The position numbers and the translations under genes are program-made. Below are positions 1 through 6,648 of a stretch of DNA of 39,391 nt, in pieces. Within the stretch, counting starts at the first letter, position 1; each line of letters starts with the position of its first letter. This DNA comes from a virus, in the IMG/VR virus record IMGVR_UViG_3300013004_000081, positions 1 to 39,391 of that record. The stretch is one strand, 5' to 3'. The notes below the pieces were generated by a model. The model was given only the letters and a program-made list of their open reading frames with translations, searched no databases and was not told the DNA's origin.

Positions 1-1046
1 ATACAAAAATTTTTAATCTTGTACAGTTCGTGGTCTTCAAATTTTCTTCTCCGACCAAAAACATCAGTCGCCGTGTTGTTGCCATCGGTGGTCTGGGAGT
101 TAACCCAGTCAAAGGCAACGGGAAAGGTACTATTTAGCTTATATATGAGTTTGGAAGCAATTTCTTCCTTTATGCCCAACTTCTTGGAGAGAGACCTAGC
201 TCCTTGTCCGAAAACAACGGGAAGAAATATATTCTTACACAATGTCCGGTGAGAATCGGTTGGATGATCTTGCTGCGTAATCCTACTCCATATCTCCCTA
301 TACAAGTCCTTGCCGGAGTCTAATATCCCTGCAAGGGCAGCATCTCTGCTGAGCCACTGGAGAACATTTACCTCCATGTTCTTATAGTCAAAGTATACGA
401 AAACTTCATCATAGTCTTTTGGCCTCAGATTGGCTTTCTCATTGGCTCCTATCGAATGAGGGTTATAGGAGGAGAGGCCGTTTTTTACCGCCTTGAGACG
501 CCCGTTTATCTGGCCTTCTATAACATATGTCGGATATACGCACCTTCTTTTCGCATTGTCTATTAAACAATGCGTTTCAATGTCAGGCATGACCTTGGAA
601 AACAAGGGACGATAGACCGACCGATAAAAATCGCAAAATCGAGTCCAGCCAGATTCGTTCATGGCCGCACGAAGAATAGCGGCGGCGGAGTTAAATGTTT
701 TAGGCTTGTCTAGCGGAAAACCGAAATAAGAACAAATGATTGATATGTCGTAGATTCGGCCGACCATCTCTAGGTCTATTTCCGTCTTTCCCTTGAGATA
801 GGTGAACAAATCCTTGATGCCCCAGCACATAACCACGCTATTCTCGTCAATAAAATGATAAAGAGAAGAGGCGAGGTAGGAAGAACTTTCAACATCGGCC
901 AAAGAAAGGGACGCCTTCTTCCCGCCATAATGCAAAACAAGTTCGACACACTCCTCGGAACTCGTCCAGTCCGGACACTCCTTGGAAAGGTAAAGGTAGA
1001 GATCCTTCCCCTTCAGCTGCGGCAGAACTTCTGCGAATTCGGTCAT
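1..1046 (-). CDS. polA: Family A (Pol I-like) DNA polymerase, C-terminus cut by window edge
   Basis: This would be the replicative DNA polymerase. The frame is open for 348 codons from ATG at 1046 and leaves the window before motif C, so it is partial. Visible polymerase signatures: motif A around residues 219-226 (FDYKNMEV, with D220 and E225 matching the catalytic Asp and steric-gate Glu of Pol I); motif B with R267, K271 and FG at 279-280; and the conserved GRRR at 331-334. The position equivalent to E. coli Phe762 is Leu275. The first ~150 residues could be a degenerate exonuclease-like domain but show no clear DxE motif. No Shine-Dalgarno is visible before the ATG. T4 relatives normally carry a family B gp43, so a family A enzyme here is notable. 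Assignment is confident from motif order and spacing. Confidence 0.9.
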   Translation of the reverse strand, partial: MTEFAEVLPQLKGKDLYLYLSKECPDWTSSEECVELVLHYGGKKASLSLADVESSSYLASSLYHFIDENSVVMCWGIKDLFTYLKGKTEIDLEMVGRIYDISIICSYFGFPLDKPKTFNSAAAILRAAMNESGWTRFCDFYRSVYRPLFSKVMPDIETHCLIDNAKRRCVYPTYVIEGQINGRLKAVKNGLSSYNPHSIGANEKANLRPKDYDEVFVYFDYKNMEVNVLQWLSRDAALAGILDSGKDLYREIWSRITQQDHPTDSHRTLCKNIFLPVVFGQGARSLSKKLGIKEEIASKLIYKLNSTFPVAFDWVNSQTTDGNNTATDVFGRRRKFEDHELYKIKNFC

Positions 1047-1090
1047 GGTTAAAATCATACCCGAAAAGGTTTTTTAAATCCAGAGAGATC

Positions 1091-1300
1091 TCACCGCTTG
1101 TACAGAGAATACAAGAGATTTTTATCTAAATCCTTCAAGGACTTGACTTGGTAGAAGCGAAGTATTGCCATTTCATAAGTGATTCCCTTCCTCTCGGCCA
1201 ATCTTCTTATGTTCCTCCTCAATCCCTTGTTCGTCTTCTTACTCTTGCAGGAACTCTTCCAAACAATCTCGGGAACAAGTCTCTTAATATCTTCTTGCAT
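1091..1300 (-). CDS. Small basic hypothetical protein
   Basis: A 69-residue, strongly basic protein, rich in Lys and Arg in its central part (KKTNKGLRRNIRRLAERKG). I do not recognise the family. The frame is open up to 1351, but ATG at 1300 is chosen because AAAGGA lies six bases before it, while the upstream ATG has a poorer site. It lies directly upstream of the polymerase gene on the same strand and could be co-transcribed with it. The basic helix suggests nucleic-acid binding, but that is inference only. Confidence 0.5.
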   Translation of the reverse strand: MQEDIKRLVPEIVWKSSCKSKKTNKGLRRNIRRLAERKGITYEMAILRFYQVKSLKDLDKNLLYSLYKR

Positions 1301-1802
1301 CTTCAATCCTTTGTTCCTCTGAGAATTATGTTTGTGTAAACCGGGGGCCATCCCTTAGGGTACACCCTTAATAGAACCTATTCTTTATGATCGAATATGG
1401 TCTATTTCAGGATGTGCCCTAAAGTTCATTCTTCCTTTTGATCCTTTGCAAGTCCCCCGGCTTGAATTATACGACTTTTATTTTTGTACCCATTACGGAC
1501 CGTGACCCAGGCCCCATGACGCATCAAACTAGCGTCGGGTTACACGGGAAAACGCATAGATTTCTCTATGCCAAAAGTCTTTCATCAAGCGGTTCTGCCC
1601 CTTAGTTATTTCATACGCATCTCAGCGTAAGGCGTAGGACTACAAGGTCGTATAGGACCTTGCGTTCGTGACCCAACACGATGATCAATCGGTTTTTTGA
1701 AGTTCAAGGTTGAAGTTTTCGGTTTCTTAGGTTATAGTAGTTCATGTTCAAGTTTTCGTTGCCGCGAATCATATCTAATTCCGTTCAAATTGCAAGGTCA
1801 AA
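1301..1802. other. 502-bp non-coding region with a series of hairpins
   Basis: No convincing ORF or tRNA on either strand separates the leftward gene at 1300 from the rightward gene at 1803. Perfect or near-perfect hairpins are crowded between 1500 and 1662. One is a bulged stem 1500-1508/1537-1547 enclosing GACGC/GCGTC (1518-1522/1532-1536). Others are GCATAGA-TTTC-TCTATGC (1554-1571), TACGC/GCGTA (1614-1629) and CAAGGTC/GACCTTG (1643-1662). An interrupted palindrome AGGGT-AC-ACCCT lies at 1357-1368. None has a terminator-type T run except a weak stem before TTTTTT near 1693. It could hold divergent promoters, a structured RNA or a replication origin; the sequence does not decide. Confidence 0.6.
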
Positions 1803-2483
1803 ATGAGAGAGCTAGAGCCCATCCTCAAGTACAAGATGGACGAGGTCGAGTCCAAGGCCTACAAAATAGCGATAATGTGGCAAGAAGAATGCGAGAGAGA
1901 GCTGCCCAAAGAACAGACCGTCAAGCTCAAGAAAAACTCAGACCCCAGAAAATCTACGCTTTTTAAATACTGCTACAAACTTGCCAAGGAAATGAAGGGG
2001 ATATTGCCCGATAACGATTTCAGGTTTTATATAAGGGCTCAAATACAGATCCTCAAAAGCATTAGAGAAGGCGAAATTCACGCATTGGTGGAGCCTCATT
2101 GTCTTGTAGGCGAAAAGGCATGGAAAAGATGGAAGGTTTGGAAAAGCAAGTACCAGAGAAAATTGAGAGAATCCTTGACCTCCGATGAAATGGAAATATC
2201 AGCAAAGGACTCAAAGGTCATCGGAGACCTGGAGAATTCATTCAATCTCCTTTCTAGAAGGGGATGTCTTGTTTTTGAAGAATTAGAAAAGAATCAAGAA
2301 AACATAGGCAGATGGGTCAGCAATGGAGAATTATCTTGCTATTACATGGTTATTTCTCCTTGGATGAGAAAAATATTTGGAGATTTAGATGAATTCAATT
2401 TTGACAAGACATACTACAGATCCGCAATAAATCCTCATATTGATCAATTTTTTAGGACCAAGTTCAGCCATGAGTATCTTTGA
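1803..2483 (+). CDS. Hypothetical charged helical protein
   Basis: A 226-residue protein that I do not recognise. It is rich in Lys, Glu and Trp, looks largely helical, and has no signal peptide or membrane segment. A conserved-looking core reads EPHCLVGEKAWKRWKVWKSK around residues 97-116. The ATG follows AAGG with five bases between, an acceptable ribosome site. It opens the rightward pair 1803-2880 next to the structured non-coding region and overlaps the next gene by 14 bp, so the two are probably co-expressed. Function unknown. Confidence 0.7.
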   Translation: MRELEPILKYKMDEVESKAYKIAIMWQEECERELPKEQTVKLKKNSDPRKSTLFKYCYKLAKEMKGILPDNDFRFYIRAQIQILKSIREGEIHALVEPHCLVGEKAWKRWKVWKSKYQRKLRESLTSDEMEISAKDSKVIGDLENSFNLLSRRGCLVFEELEKNQENIGRWVSNGELSCYYMVISPWMRKIFGDLDEFNFDKTYYRSAINPHIDQFFRTKFSHEYL

Positions 2484-2880
2484 TAAAGATGATGAAAATA
2501 AAGATGATATAACTAGGTTTCAAATACTTAATAAGAGAGGCTCTTACTTTGTCATGTACAAAGGGTGGGCCTACAATCTCTCTCCCTCATCATATACTCA
2601 GATGAGTCTTTCCCCCGCGATCCTTGGTGTGGATTCTTTTTTGAAAGAAGGATCAAAAATAAAAGGAATTGACGGTAACTTAACGCTGGCGAGTTGCCCA
2701 GACTGGTTTTTGGGCTGTGATGTTAGGATAGAATTTCAAGAAAGGCTTCTTGACGGATGGGTTTATTCGCTCCATGCCGAGTCACTTAATGTAAAAAACT
2801 TTCACAGAGTTTGGATATGTCCATACTTGAAGTTCTTTTTTGAAAATCCTCCACCTAAGCTTTTCCTATCCTTGGAATGA
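2470..2880 (+). CDS. Hypothetical protein, possibly DUF6717-like
   Basis: A protein of 136 residues from ATG 2470; the frame is open from 2440, but the upstream ATG has no ribosome site while TAGGA precedes 2470. The middle (LSPAILGVDSFLKEG) and the C-terminal pattern with GWVYSLHAES and VWICPYLKFFFENPP recall small phage proteins of the DUF6717 type, which have no known function. That link is from memory and weak. The gene overlaps the end of its upstream neighbour and converges on the leftward gene ending at 2866, overlapping it by 15 bp. Confidence 0.65.
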   Translation: MSIFDKDDENKDDITRFQILNKRGSYFVMYKGWAYNLSPSSYTQMSLSPAILGVDSFLKEGSKIKGIDGNLTLASCPDWFLGCDVRIEFQERLLDGWVYSLHAESLNVKNFHRVWICPYLKFFFENPPPKLFLSLE

Positions 2881-3234
2881 TTTGGGATGCACAAGATAAG
2901 CCTCGTCGGCCACGGTGAGATATATCGACTCCTCATCTATCTTCAAACATAGCGAAGAAAGGAATTCAACAAAGTGCTTGAATTTTTCATCGCCATGAAA
3001 TGCAACTTCGTATCGCTCATGTTTGTCTCGGACTATTTCCCCAGCATTGACCCAATAGCCTTTTATCTCACTTGATTCATGCGTGTAGGCGCAATACTCC
3101 GACACAAAAAAATCATGTATTTTATCCCTGACCTCATCGGTCAGTTTCTCTACTGGAACATAAAAAACGGCAACCTTGCCGACATATTTAACGAATTGAC
3201 TGTTGTCAATCATCCACTTTTTGAAAACTTCCAA
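2866..3234 (-). CDS. Hypothetical protein with capsid-targeting-like N-terminus
   Basis: 122 residues starting at a TTG codon, with GGAATGA upstream as a weak ribosome site. The first residues, MEVFKKWMIDNS, fit the pattern aromatic at 4, aromatic at 7, hydrophobic at 8. Six other proteins in this window share that pattern, as do T4 internal proteins (MKTYQEFIAE). No [IL]xE cleavage site follows closely in this case. The rest is a mixed alpha/beta sequence I cannot place. It lies four bases downstream of the secreted protease gene, so both are probably read from the TATAAATA box at 4004. Being a packaged protein is inference. Confidence 0.65.
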   Translation of the reverse strand: MEVFKKWMIDNSQFVKYVGKVAVFYVPVEKLTDEVRDKIHDFFVSEYCAYTHESSEIKGYWVNAGEIVRDKHERYEVAFHGDEKFKHFVEFLSSLCLKIDEESIYLTVADEAYLVHPKSFQG

Positions 3235-3238
3235 TTAA

Positions 3239-3997
3239 TCATTCCGTTTTTATCTTCATGTTCTCCGCCACCCAGTCGACATACAGACTGATTCTCGTAT
3301 GAGCGCATTCGTCGCCGTAGTCCGAGTTTGACTTCCCATCCGTGGCCATCACGAAGGAATTTATCCCGGCCAGCTCATTGCCTATAAACAAACCTCCTCC
3401 GCTGTCTCCGCTTGCTATCATATATTCCAACTGGGTTTTTTTTCCTACGGAGTTTGAGCACACAAGGACATTCCTTTCTGTCCTTTCTATTATGTTAGAT
3501 CCTGCTCTTCTTATTCCGTCTGATTTAACATATCCTGTGGAAAAGGTTCCGGTCATTCCATATCCTGCCATGCTTACTACTTTTGACACCTCATCGTCTT
3601 TTTCGTACAGCTTTGGATAAAAATCCATGACTAATTCGCTTTCGCAATATCCTAAGGCTATGTCGTGATATCCTATTTCATCTTCCTTGAAGTCCTTGTT
3701 TATTATGATTTTTTTTATGTCATAATCCTTGCCTTTAATTGAAACCTTTACATCTTCCGCTCCGCTAACTACATGAGCCGCAGTAAGGATCCAATGAGGG
3801 TCAATCACCACGGCACTTGCGTAGAAAATGTGCTTATCTTCCTTCTTCTCGCAGCAGCATATTCCTTTCAAGCTTACCACGCACTCAAATTTGGATCCAT
3901 AATCCCTGTATTTCGAATCAGGAACCGAAGGGTCTATCGTACCCCCGAGCGAAAGAGAACTCATTACAAGTAAGATCAACATCCATGAGTATCGCAT
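3239..3997 (-). CDS. Secreted chymotrypsin-fold serine protease
   Basis: 252 residues with an N-terminal signal peptide (hydrophobic residues 5-18) and a complete S1-family triad: His75 in LTAAHV, Asp112 in HDIALG and Ser199 in GDSGGG. The residue six before the serine, which sets primary specificity in trypsin (Asp), is Met193, so Lys/Arg specificity is not expected. Several Cys residues (39, 47-49, 118, 180) suggest disulphides or metal binding outside the cytoplasm. Phage-encoded S1 proteases are uncommon; a role in the periplasm, in lysis or against a competitor is possible but unproven. No Shine-Dalgarno precedes the ATG, and TATAAATA ends six bases before it. The protease fold is confident, the biological target unknown. 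Confidence 0.88.
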   Translation of the reverse strand: MRYSWMLILLVMSSLSLGGTIDPSVPDSKYRDYGSKFECVVSLKGICCCEKKEDKHIFYASAVVIDPHWILTAAHVVSGAEDVKVSIKGKDYDIKKIIINKDFKEDEIGYHDIALGYCESELVMDFYPKLYEKDDEVSKVVSMAGYGMTGTFSTGYVKSDGIRRAGSNIIERTERNVLVCSNSVGKKTQLEYMIASGDSGGGLFIGNELAGINSFVMATDGKSNSDYGDECAHTRISLYVDWVAENMKIKTE

Positions 3998-4003
3998 GAT
4001 ACT

Positions 4004-4011
4004 TATTTATA
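4004..4011 (-). promoter_or_regulatory. Candidate T4-type late promoter box TATAAATA
   Basis: Exact match to the T4 gp55-dependent late box, reading leftward, ending six bases before the ATG of the secreted protease gene. In T4, transcription starts about 5-7 nt after this box, so the mRNA would begin at or next to the start codon. A gp55-like gene is present at 29099. Confidence 0.55.
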
Positions 4012-4083
4012 TCTAAGCGATTTTAATATATTAGGATTTTTTCCAATAATCCGTCGTCAAAATTACGAATAATTCGCTTGGAA

Positions 4084-4332
4084 TCATTGATTATTCTCTT
4101 CTTGACTAAGCCAATTTTTGAAACTTTCGTTTTTAGTTGCCAATTTCTGGAATGTGTTTATCTGTCTGGACGGGTCGTTAAGTATCTTCTTTATTTCTCG
4201 TTCTCCCGCCTTGCTGGTTATCTTCTCCCATGCTTTTATTCTTGTTTGTCTGCTGTATTTCTTGAATGTGCTCTCCAATCCTTTTGCAATGTCCACAATA
4301 GCGTTTTTGACATTAGTCTTATTAGATTCCAT
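4084..4332 (-). CDS. Small hypothetical protein
   Basis: 82 residues, charged and helical, unrecognised. It ends with SFKNWLSQEENNQ, whose FKxWL core matches the motif that seven other proteins here carry at their N-termini. It is the last of four leftward genes (5465 to 4084) linked by overlaps or tiny gaps. GAGGAA inside the preceding stop region serves as the ribosome site, and the start codon lies one base after the upstream stop. Confidence 0.65.
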   Translation of the reverse strand: MESNKTNVKNAIVDIAKGLESTFKKYSRQTRIKAWEKITSKAGEREIKKILNDPSRQINTFQKLATKNESFKNWLSQEENNQ

Positions 4333-4333
4333 C

Positions 4334-4483
4334 TTATTCCTCCTCTACATCCGTGAAAGATACCGTTATTTCGCTTGCGTCTTCGGGATATAAGTCCTTA
4401 GCCCTAGACTCGGCCTCAAAAAGCGATTCGGATATTATGTAACCCTTGTCCTCTTGTCCCAAATACACGCCATATGTCTTCAT
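4334..4483 (-). CDS. Very small hypothetical protein (49 aa)
   Basis: A 49-residue acidic protein starting MKTYGVYLGQ and ending TDVEEE. Support comes from context: GAGG lies upstream of its ATG, the upstream gene stops in an ATGA overlap with its start, and its own stop TAA is followed after one base by the next ATG. A compact modern pattern YLGQEDKGYIISESLFEAES looks like a small beta-alpha domain. Function unknown. Confidence 0.6.
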   Translation of the reverse strand: MKTYGVYLGQEDKGYIISESLFEAESRAKDLYPEDASEITVSFTDVEEE

Positions 4484-4659
4484 TTTTTGTTATTCCTCTT
4501 TGAAACCCAATCCTTGAATTTCATCTTGATGACTTTTTCTTTCTCTTGAGGACAAGAGTCCGACATGGCTCCCCATACTTGAAAGTTTGGGTTTTTTCTG
4601 TCCTTGCAAGAAACTATTCCGAAATTTCCTGTCATTTCATTGATCATTTTTATGCTCAT
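4480..4659 (-). CDS. Very small hypothetical protein (59 aa)
   Basis: A 59-residue protein starting MSIKMINEMTGNFG and ending KMKFKDWVSKRNNKK. It fills the space between the 266-residue gene (stop 4665) and the 49-residue gene and couples to the latter by an ATGA overlap. The C-terminal FKDWV again resembles the shared FKxW motif. An internal ATG makes MKFKDWV a possible separate micro-peptide start, but the overlap structure favours the longer reading. Function unknown. Confidence 0.55.
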   Translation of the reverse strand: MSIKMINEMTGNFGIVSCKDRKNPNFQVWGAMSDSCPQEKEKVIKMKFKDWVSKRNNKK

Positions 4660-4664
4660 CCGTA

Positions 4665-5465
4665 TCAGTAAGTACTAAATGCAGCGGCTATAGCTTCCGC
4701 TATTTCATTTTGATGCTGGGATGGTGCAAAGTATTCCTCCCACTCCGAAGGCTGAGGATACCAAACATGTCCCTTTGCAGGAGATTGAACATCATGGCCG
4801 AAACTCTTGATCATTCCAGTTGACGGATCATAACTCATATCGATCATGAATTGTTCCACCCTCGCGGATCCGGGAGCCTCAACTCCTTGCCCCCGGGGTT
4901 CAAAAAATATCAAATAGTTTTGCTTATTCTTTATTTCTTTTACTCCTCTGAAAACAAATATTTCTGGAATTATATCTTTTCTTCGGCATAAGTTAGATAT
5001 TTTTAGCGTAAGTGAATCTAACTTTTCGTAATCATTTGAAGGCGACTCAGTGTCTCCATTACTTGCTTTTTTTATATGCTCAAACAATTCTGCGGCAAAA
5101 GACTCGTCAAATTTTTTATTAGAATGCATTAAGTCCTTGTAGGGTATTATTTTTTTGCACACCCACACGCTTTCTCCCTTCAAATTCGTCTGGAGCCTTC
5201 TCACTATGCTTTTAAAGGATCCTAGAGGACTTATGACCATCTGCATGGCTCCGGGCTCCCTGCCCCACTGAACTTGGTCCGGGTAGTCGGAAAAAGCCTT
5301 CCTTCCTCCAATTTCGTTAAGGAGCATGGTCTCTATCAATACTTCCGGATTGATAGGTATTATCGGACTTTCGTCCACGATTCTCGCAGGCACGACACGT
5401 TCTTTTTCAAACCCGAATATGTCCCTACCTTCTTTCAAATCCATCCATTTTTTAAATGTTTTCAT
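4665..5465 (-). CDS. Hypothetical protein with capsid-targeting-like N-terminus
   Basis: 266 residues beginning MKTFKKWMDLKEG: Phe4, Trp7, Met8, then LKE followed by Gly, the form of a T4 gp21 prohead-protease site ([IL]xE before a small residue). The remainder is soluble and mixed, with no motif I can name. It contains a stretch SLTLKISNLCRRKD and ends in an Ala-rich helix. There is no Shine-Dalgarno; TATATATC (5470-5477) ends four bases before the ATG. It heads a four-gene leftward run. A role as an internal or prohead-associated protein is inferred from the N-terminus only. Confidence 0.7.
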   Translation of the reverse strand: MKTFKKWMDLKEGRDIFGFEKERVVPARIVDESPIIPINPEVLIETMLLNEIGGRKAFSDYPDQVQWGREPGAMQMVISPLGSFKSIVRRLQTNLKGESVWVCKKIIPYKDLMHSNKKFDESFAAELFEHIKKASNGDTESPSNDYEKLDSLTLKISNLCRRKDIIPEIFVFRGVKEIKNKQNYLIFFEPRGQGVEAPGSARVEQFMIDMSYDPSTGMIKSFGHDVQSPAKGHVWYPQPSEWEEYFAPSQHQNEIAEAIAAAFSTY

Positions 5466-5469
5466 GCCA

Positions 5470-5477
5470 GATATATA
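5470..5477 (-). promoter_or_regulatory. Candidate late promoter box TATATATC
   Basis: A late-box-like octamer reading leftward, ending four bases before the ATG at 5465, with no ribosome binding site between. One of a set of similar boxes directly before start codons in this window. It is weaker than the exact T4 box at 4004, and the sequence could be chance in AT-rich intergenic DNA. Confidence 0.35.
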
Positions 5478-5494
5478 GGTTCGAGGATGGCATT

Positions 5495-5956
5495 ATGATT
5501 CCTAATTTCAAGAGGTGGGTGGTCGACAAGTATCCCGAAACATTAAAGGAGGGATCTAATCCTGGTTCTAAGACGGGCCTGTACGCTTTGAGTTATGGAG
5601 GAATTGGCCTATACCCGCCCGCTTGGTACCTAACTAGAAGCGCCGACGCCATCTTTTATCTTTCTATAGATGAACGGATATACAAGGGAGACGACGCCGG
5701 AAGTTTCGACATCAGCAAGATCCCAGGATCCACGCCACAAAATTTAAATTCTGGGGAGGGCGGAGTTTGGAGCATATCCCATCTTGAAGGACGCCCCACC
5801 CACGCCACCCAGAAAAATTATGCAGCCAGGAACGGAGAGAGAGGTCCTTGGGACATAACCCACATCAAGGGCAAGTCCACATGCCAGAAGAATAACGATT
5901 TCGTTCCAGATCCTGGAGATGGCGGAATGTGGAAAATAAGCCACCTTCCATCTTAA
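5495..5956 (+). CDS. Repeat protein with a 27-residue Trp/His period and capsid-targeting-like N-terminus
   Basis: 153 residues from ATG 5495 (GAGG upstream; the frame is open from 5456 but without a good start). The N-terminus MIPNFKRWVVDKYPETLKEG has the aromatic pattern offset by one and LKE-Gly further on. The C-terminal half contains a repeated motif of the form GGxWxISHLxG at residues 89-99, 116-126 and 143-153; its tryptophans 92, 119 and 146 are exactly 27 residues apart. A degenerate copy (GSFDISKIPG) lies at 69-78. Regular Trp/His repeats suggest a small repeat fold or ligand-binding surface. I do not know the family. Confidence 0.7.
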   Translation: MIPNFKRWVVDKYPETLKEGSNPGSKTGLYALSYGGIGLYPPAWYLTRSADAIFYLSIDERIYKGDDAGSFDISKIPGSTPQNLNSGEGGVWSISHLEGRPTHATQKNYAARNGERGPWDITHIKGKSTCQKNNDFVPDPGDGGMWKISHLPS

Positions 5957-6648
5957 GCGAAGTTCATAGACTTAAGTTTCTGCCTTACCATTTCAAATTG
6001 ATTGAACTTTTCTTCCTTGGATATCGCGCAATTGGCGTGGTGTAGAAATATAGGAGCGTCTATGACTCCTATGGTCATGTTCCATATCTCCTTAGGAAAC
6101 CTTTTCCACAACAACTTTTCATTGTTCTTGTATTCTACAATATTGTCTTGCATTCCCGATATATTATCATAAAGAACCTTGTTCATCACCATCTGATCCC
6201 ACTGACCTTCGCCCAGCGATATTTCATAAACCTCTTTCCAAAAATTCCTCACCCTATCGTTGTTCTTCATGGCCATGAATCCCATGTTCACCATTCCGTT
6301 CAGATACTCCATCTGCGAAACTAGATCCACTTCTTTTTGAATAATATCGTTGCCTATTTTCACCCACTGCCTTGCCAAGAATTCTTGCATGACCACAGAG
6401 AAGCATGGCTTGTAGAAAACTATGTCCACATCTGCCATGATGAATATTTCGTTCTCAGCGGAACACTCAAAAGCCCTCCAGAGTAAGTTCTTCCTCATAT
6501 GATCGCCCGCCGATCCGCCCGCCATGGCGTTCTTTATCTCAAAATTTTCTATCTTGGATGGCATCAATTCCCATCTATCCTTCATGGAATTGATGAAATT
6601 GTCGTGCATGTCCTTGAAGTCTTCATTGTAACTATAGAAAATTTTCAT
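5953..6648 (-). CDS. Putative nucleotide-sugar glycosyltransferase
   Basis: 231 residues. A DxD-type motif (ADVDIVFYKP, about residues 72-81) follows a helix and a hydrophobic strand (EIFIMADVD), as in GT-A enzymes that bind a nucleotide sugar through a divalent metal. Further features (NGMVNMGFMAMKN and WDQMVMNKVLY) resemble the nucleotide-diphospho-sugar transferase family, in which acceptor-side residues lie after DxD. It overlaps the helicase stop by ATGA, so translation is coupled. Its substrate could be phage DNA, virion proteins or host surface sugar; nothing decides this. Confidence 0.65.
   Translation of the reverse strand: MKIFYSYNEDFKDMHDNFINSMKDRWELMPSKIENFEIKNAMAGGSAGDHMRKNLLWRAFECSAENEIFIMADVDIVFYKPCFSVVMQEFLARQWVKIGNDIIQKEVDLVSQMEYLNGMVNMGFMAMKNNDRVRNFWKEVYEISLGEGQWDQMVMNKVLYDNISGMQDNIVEYKNNEKLLWKRFPKEIWNMTIGVIDAPIFLHHANCAISKEEKFNQFEMVRQKLKSMNFA

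Noticed and set aside
1301-1802. Possible tRNA genes in the hairpin-rich region
   Set aside because: No set of stems closes into a cloverleaf and no T-loop with a proper stem was found on either strand.
1697-1966. 89-codon rightward ORF before 1803
   Set aside because: Mostly overlaps the better supported gene at 1803 in another frame; Arg/Gln-rich shadow-type composition and no ribosome site.
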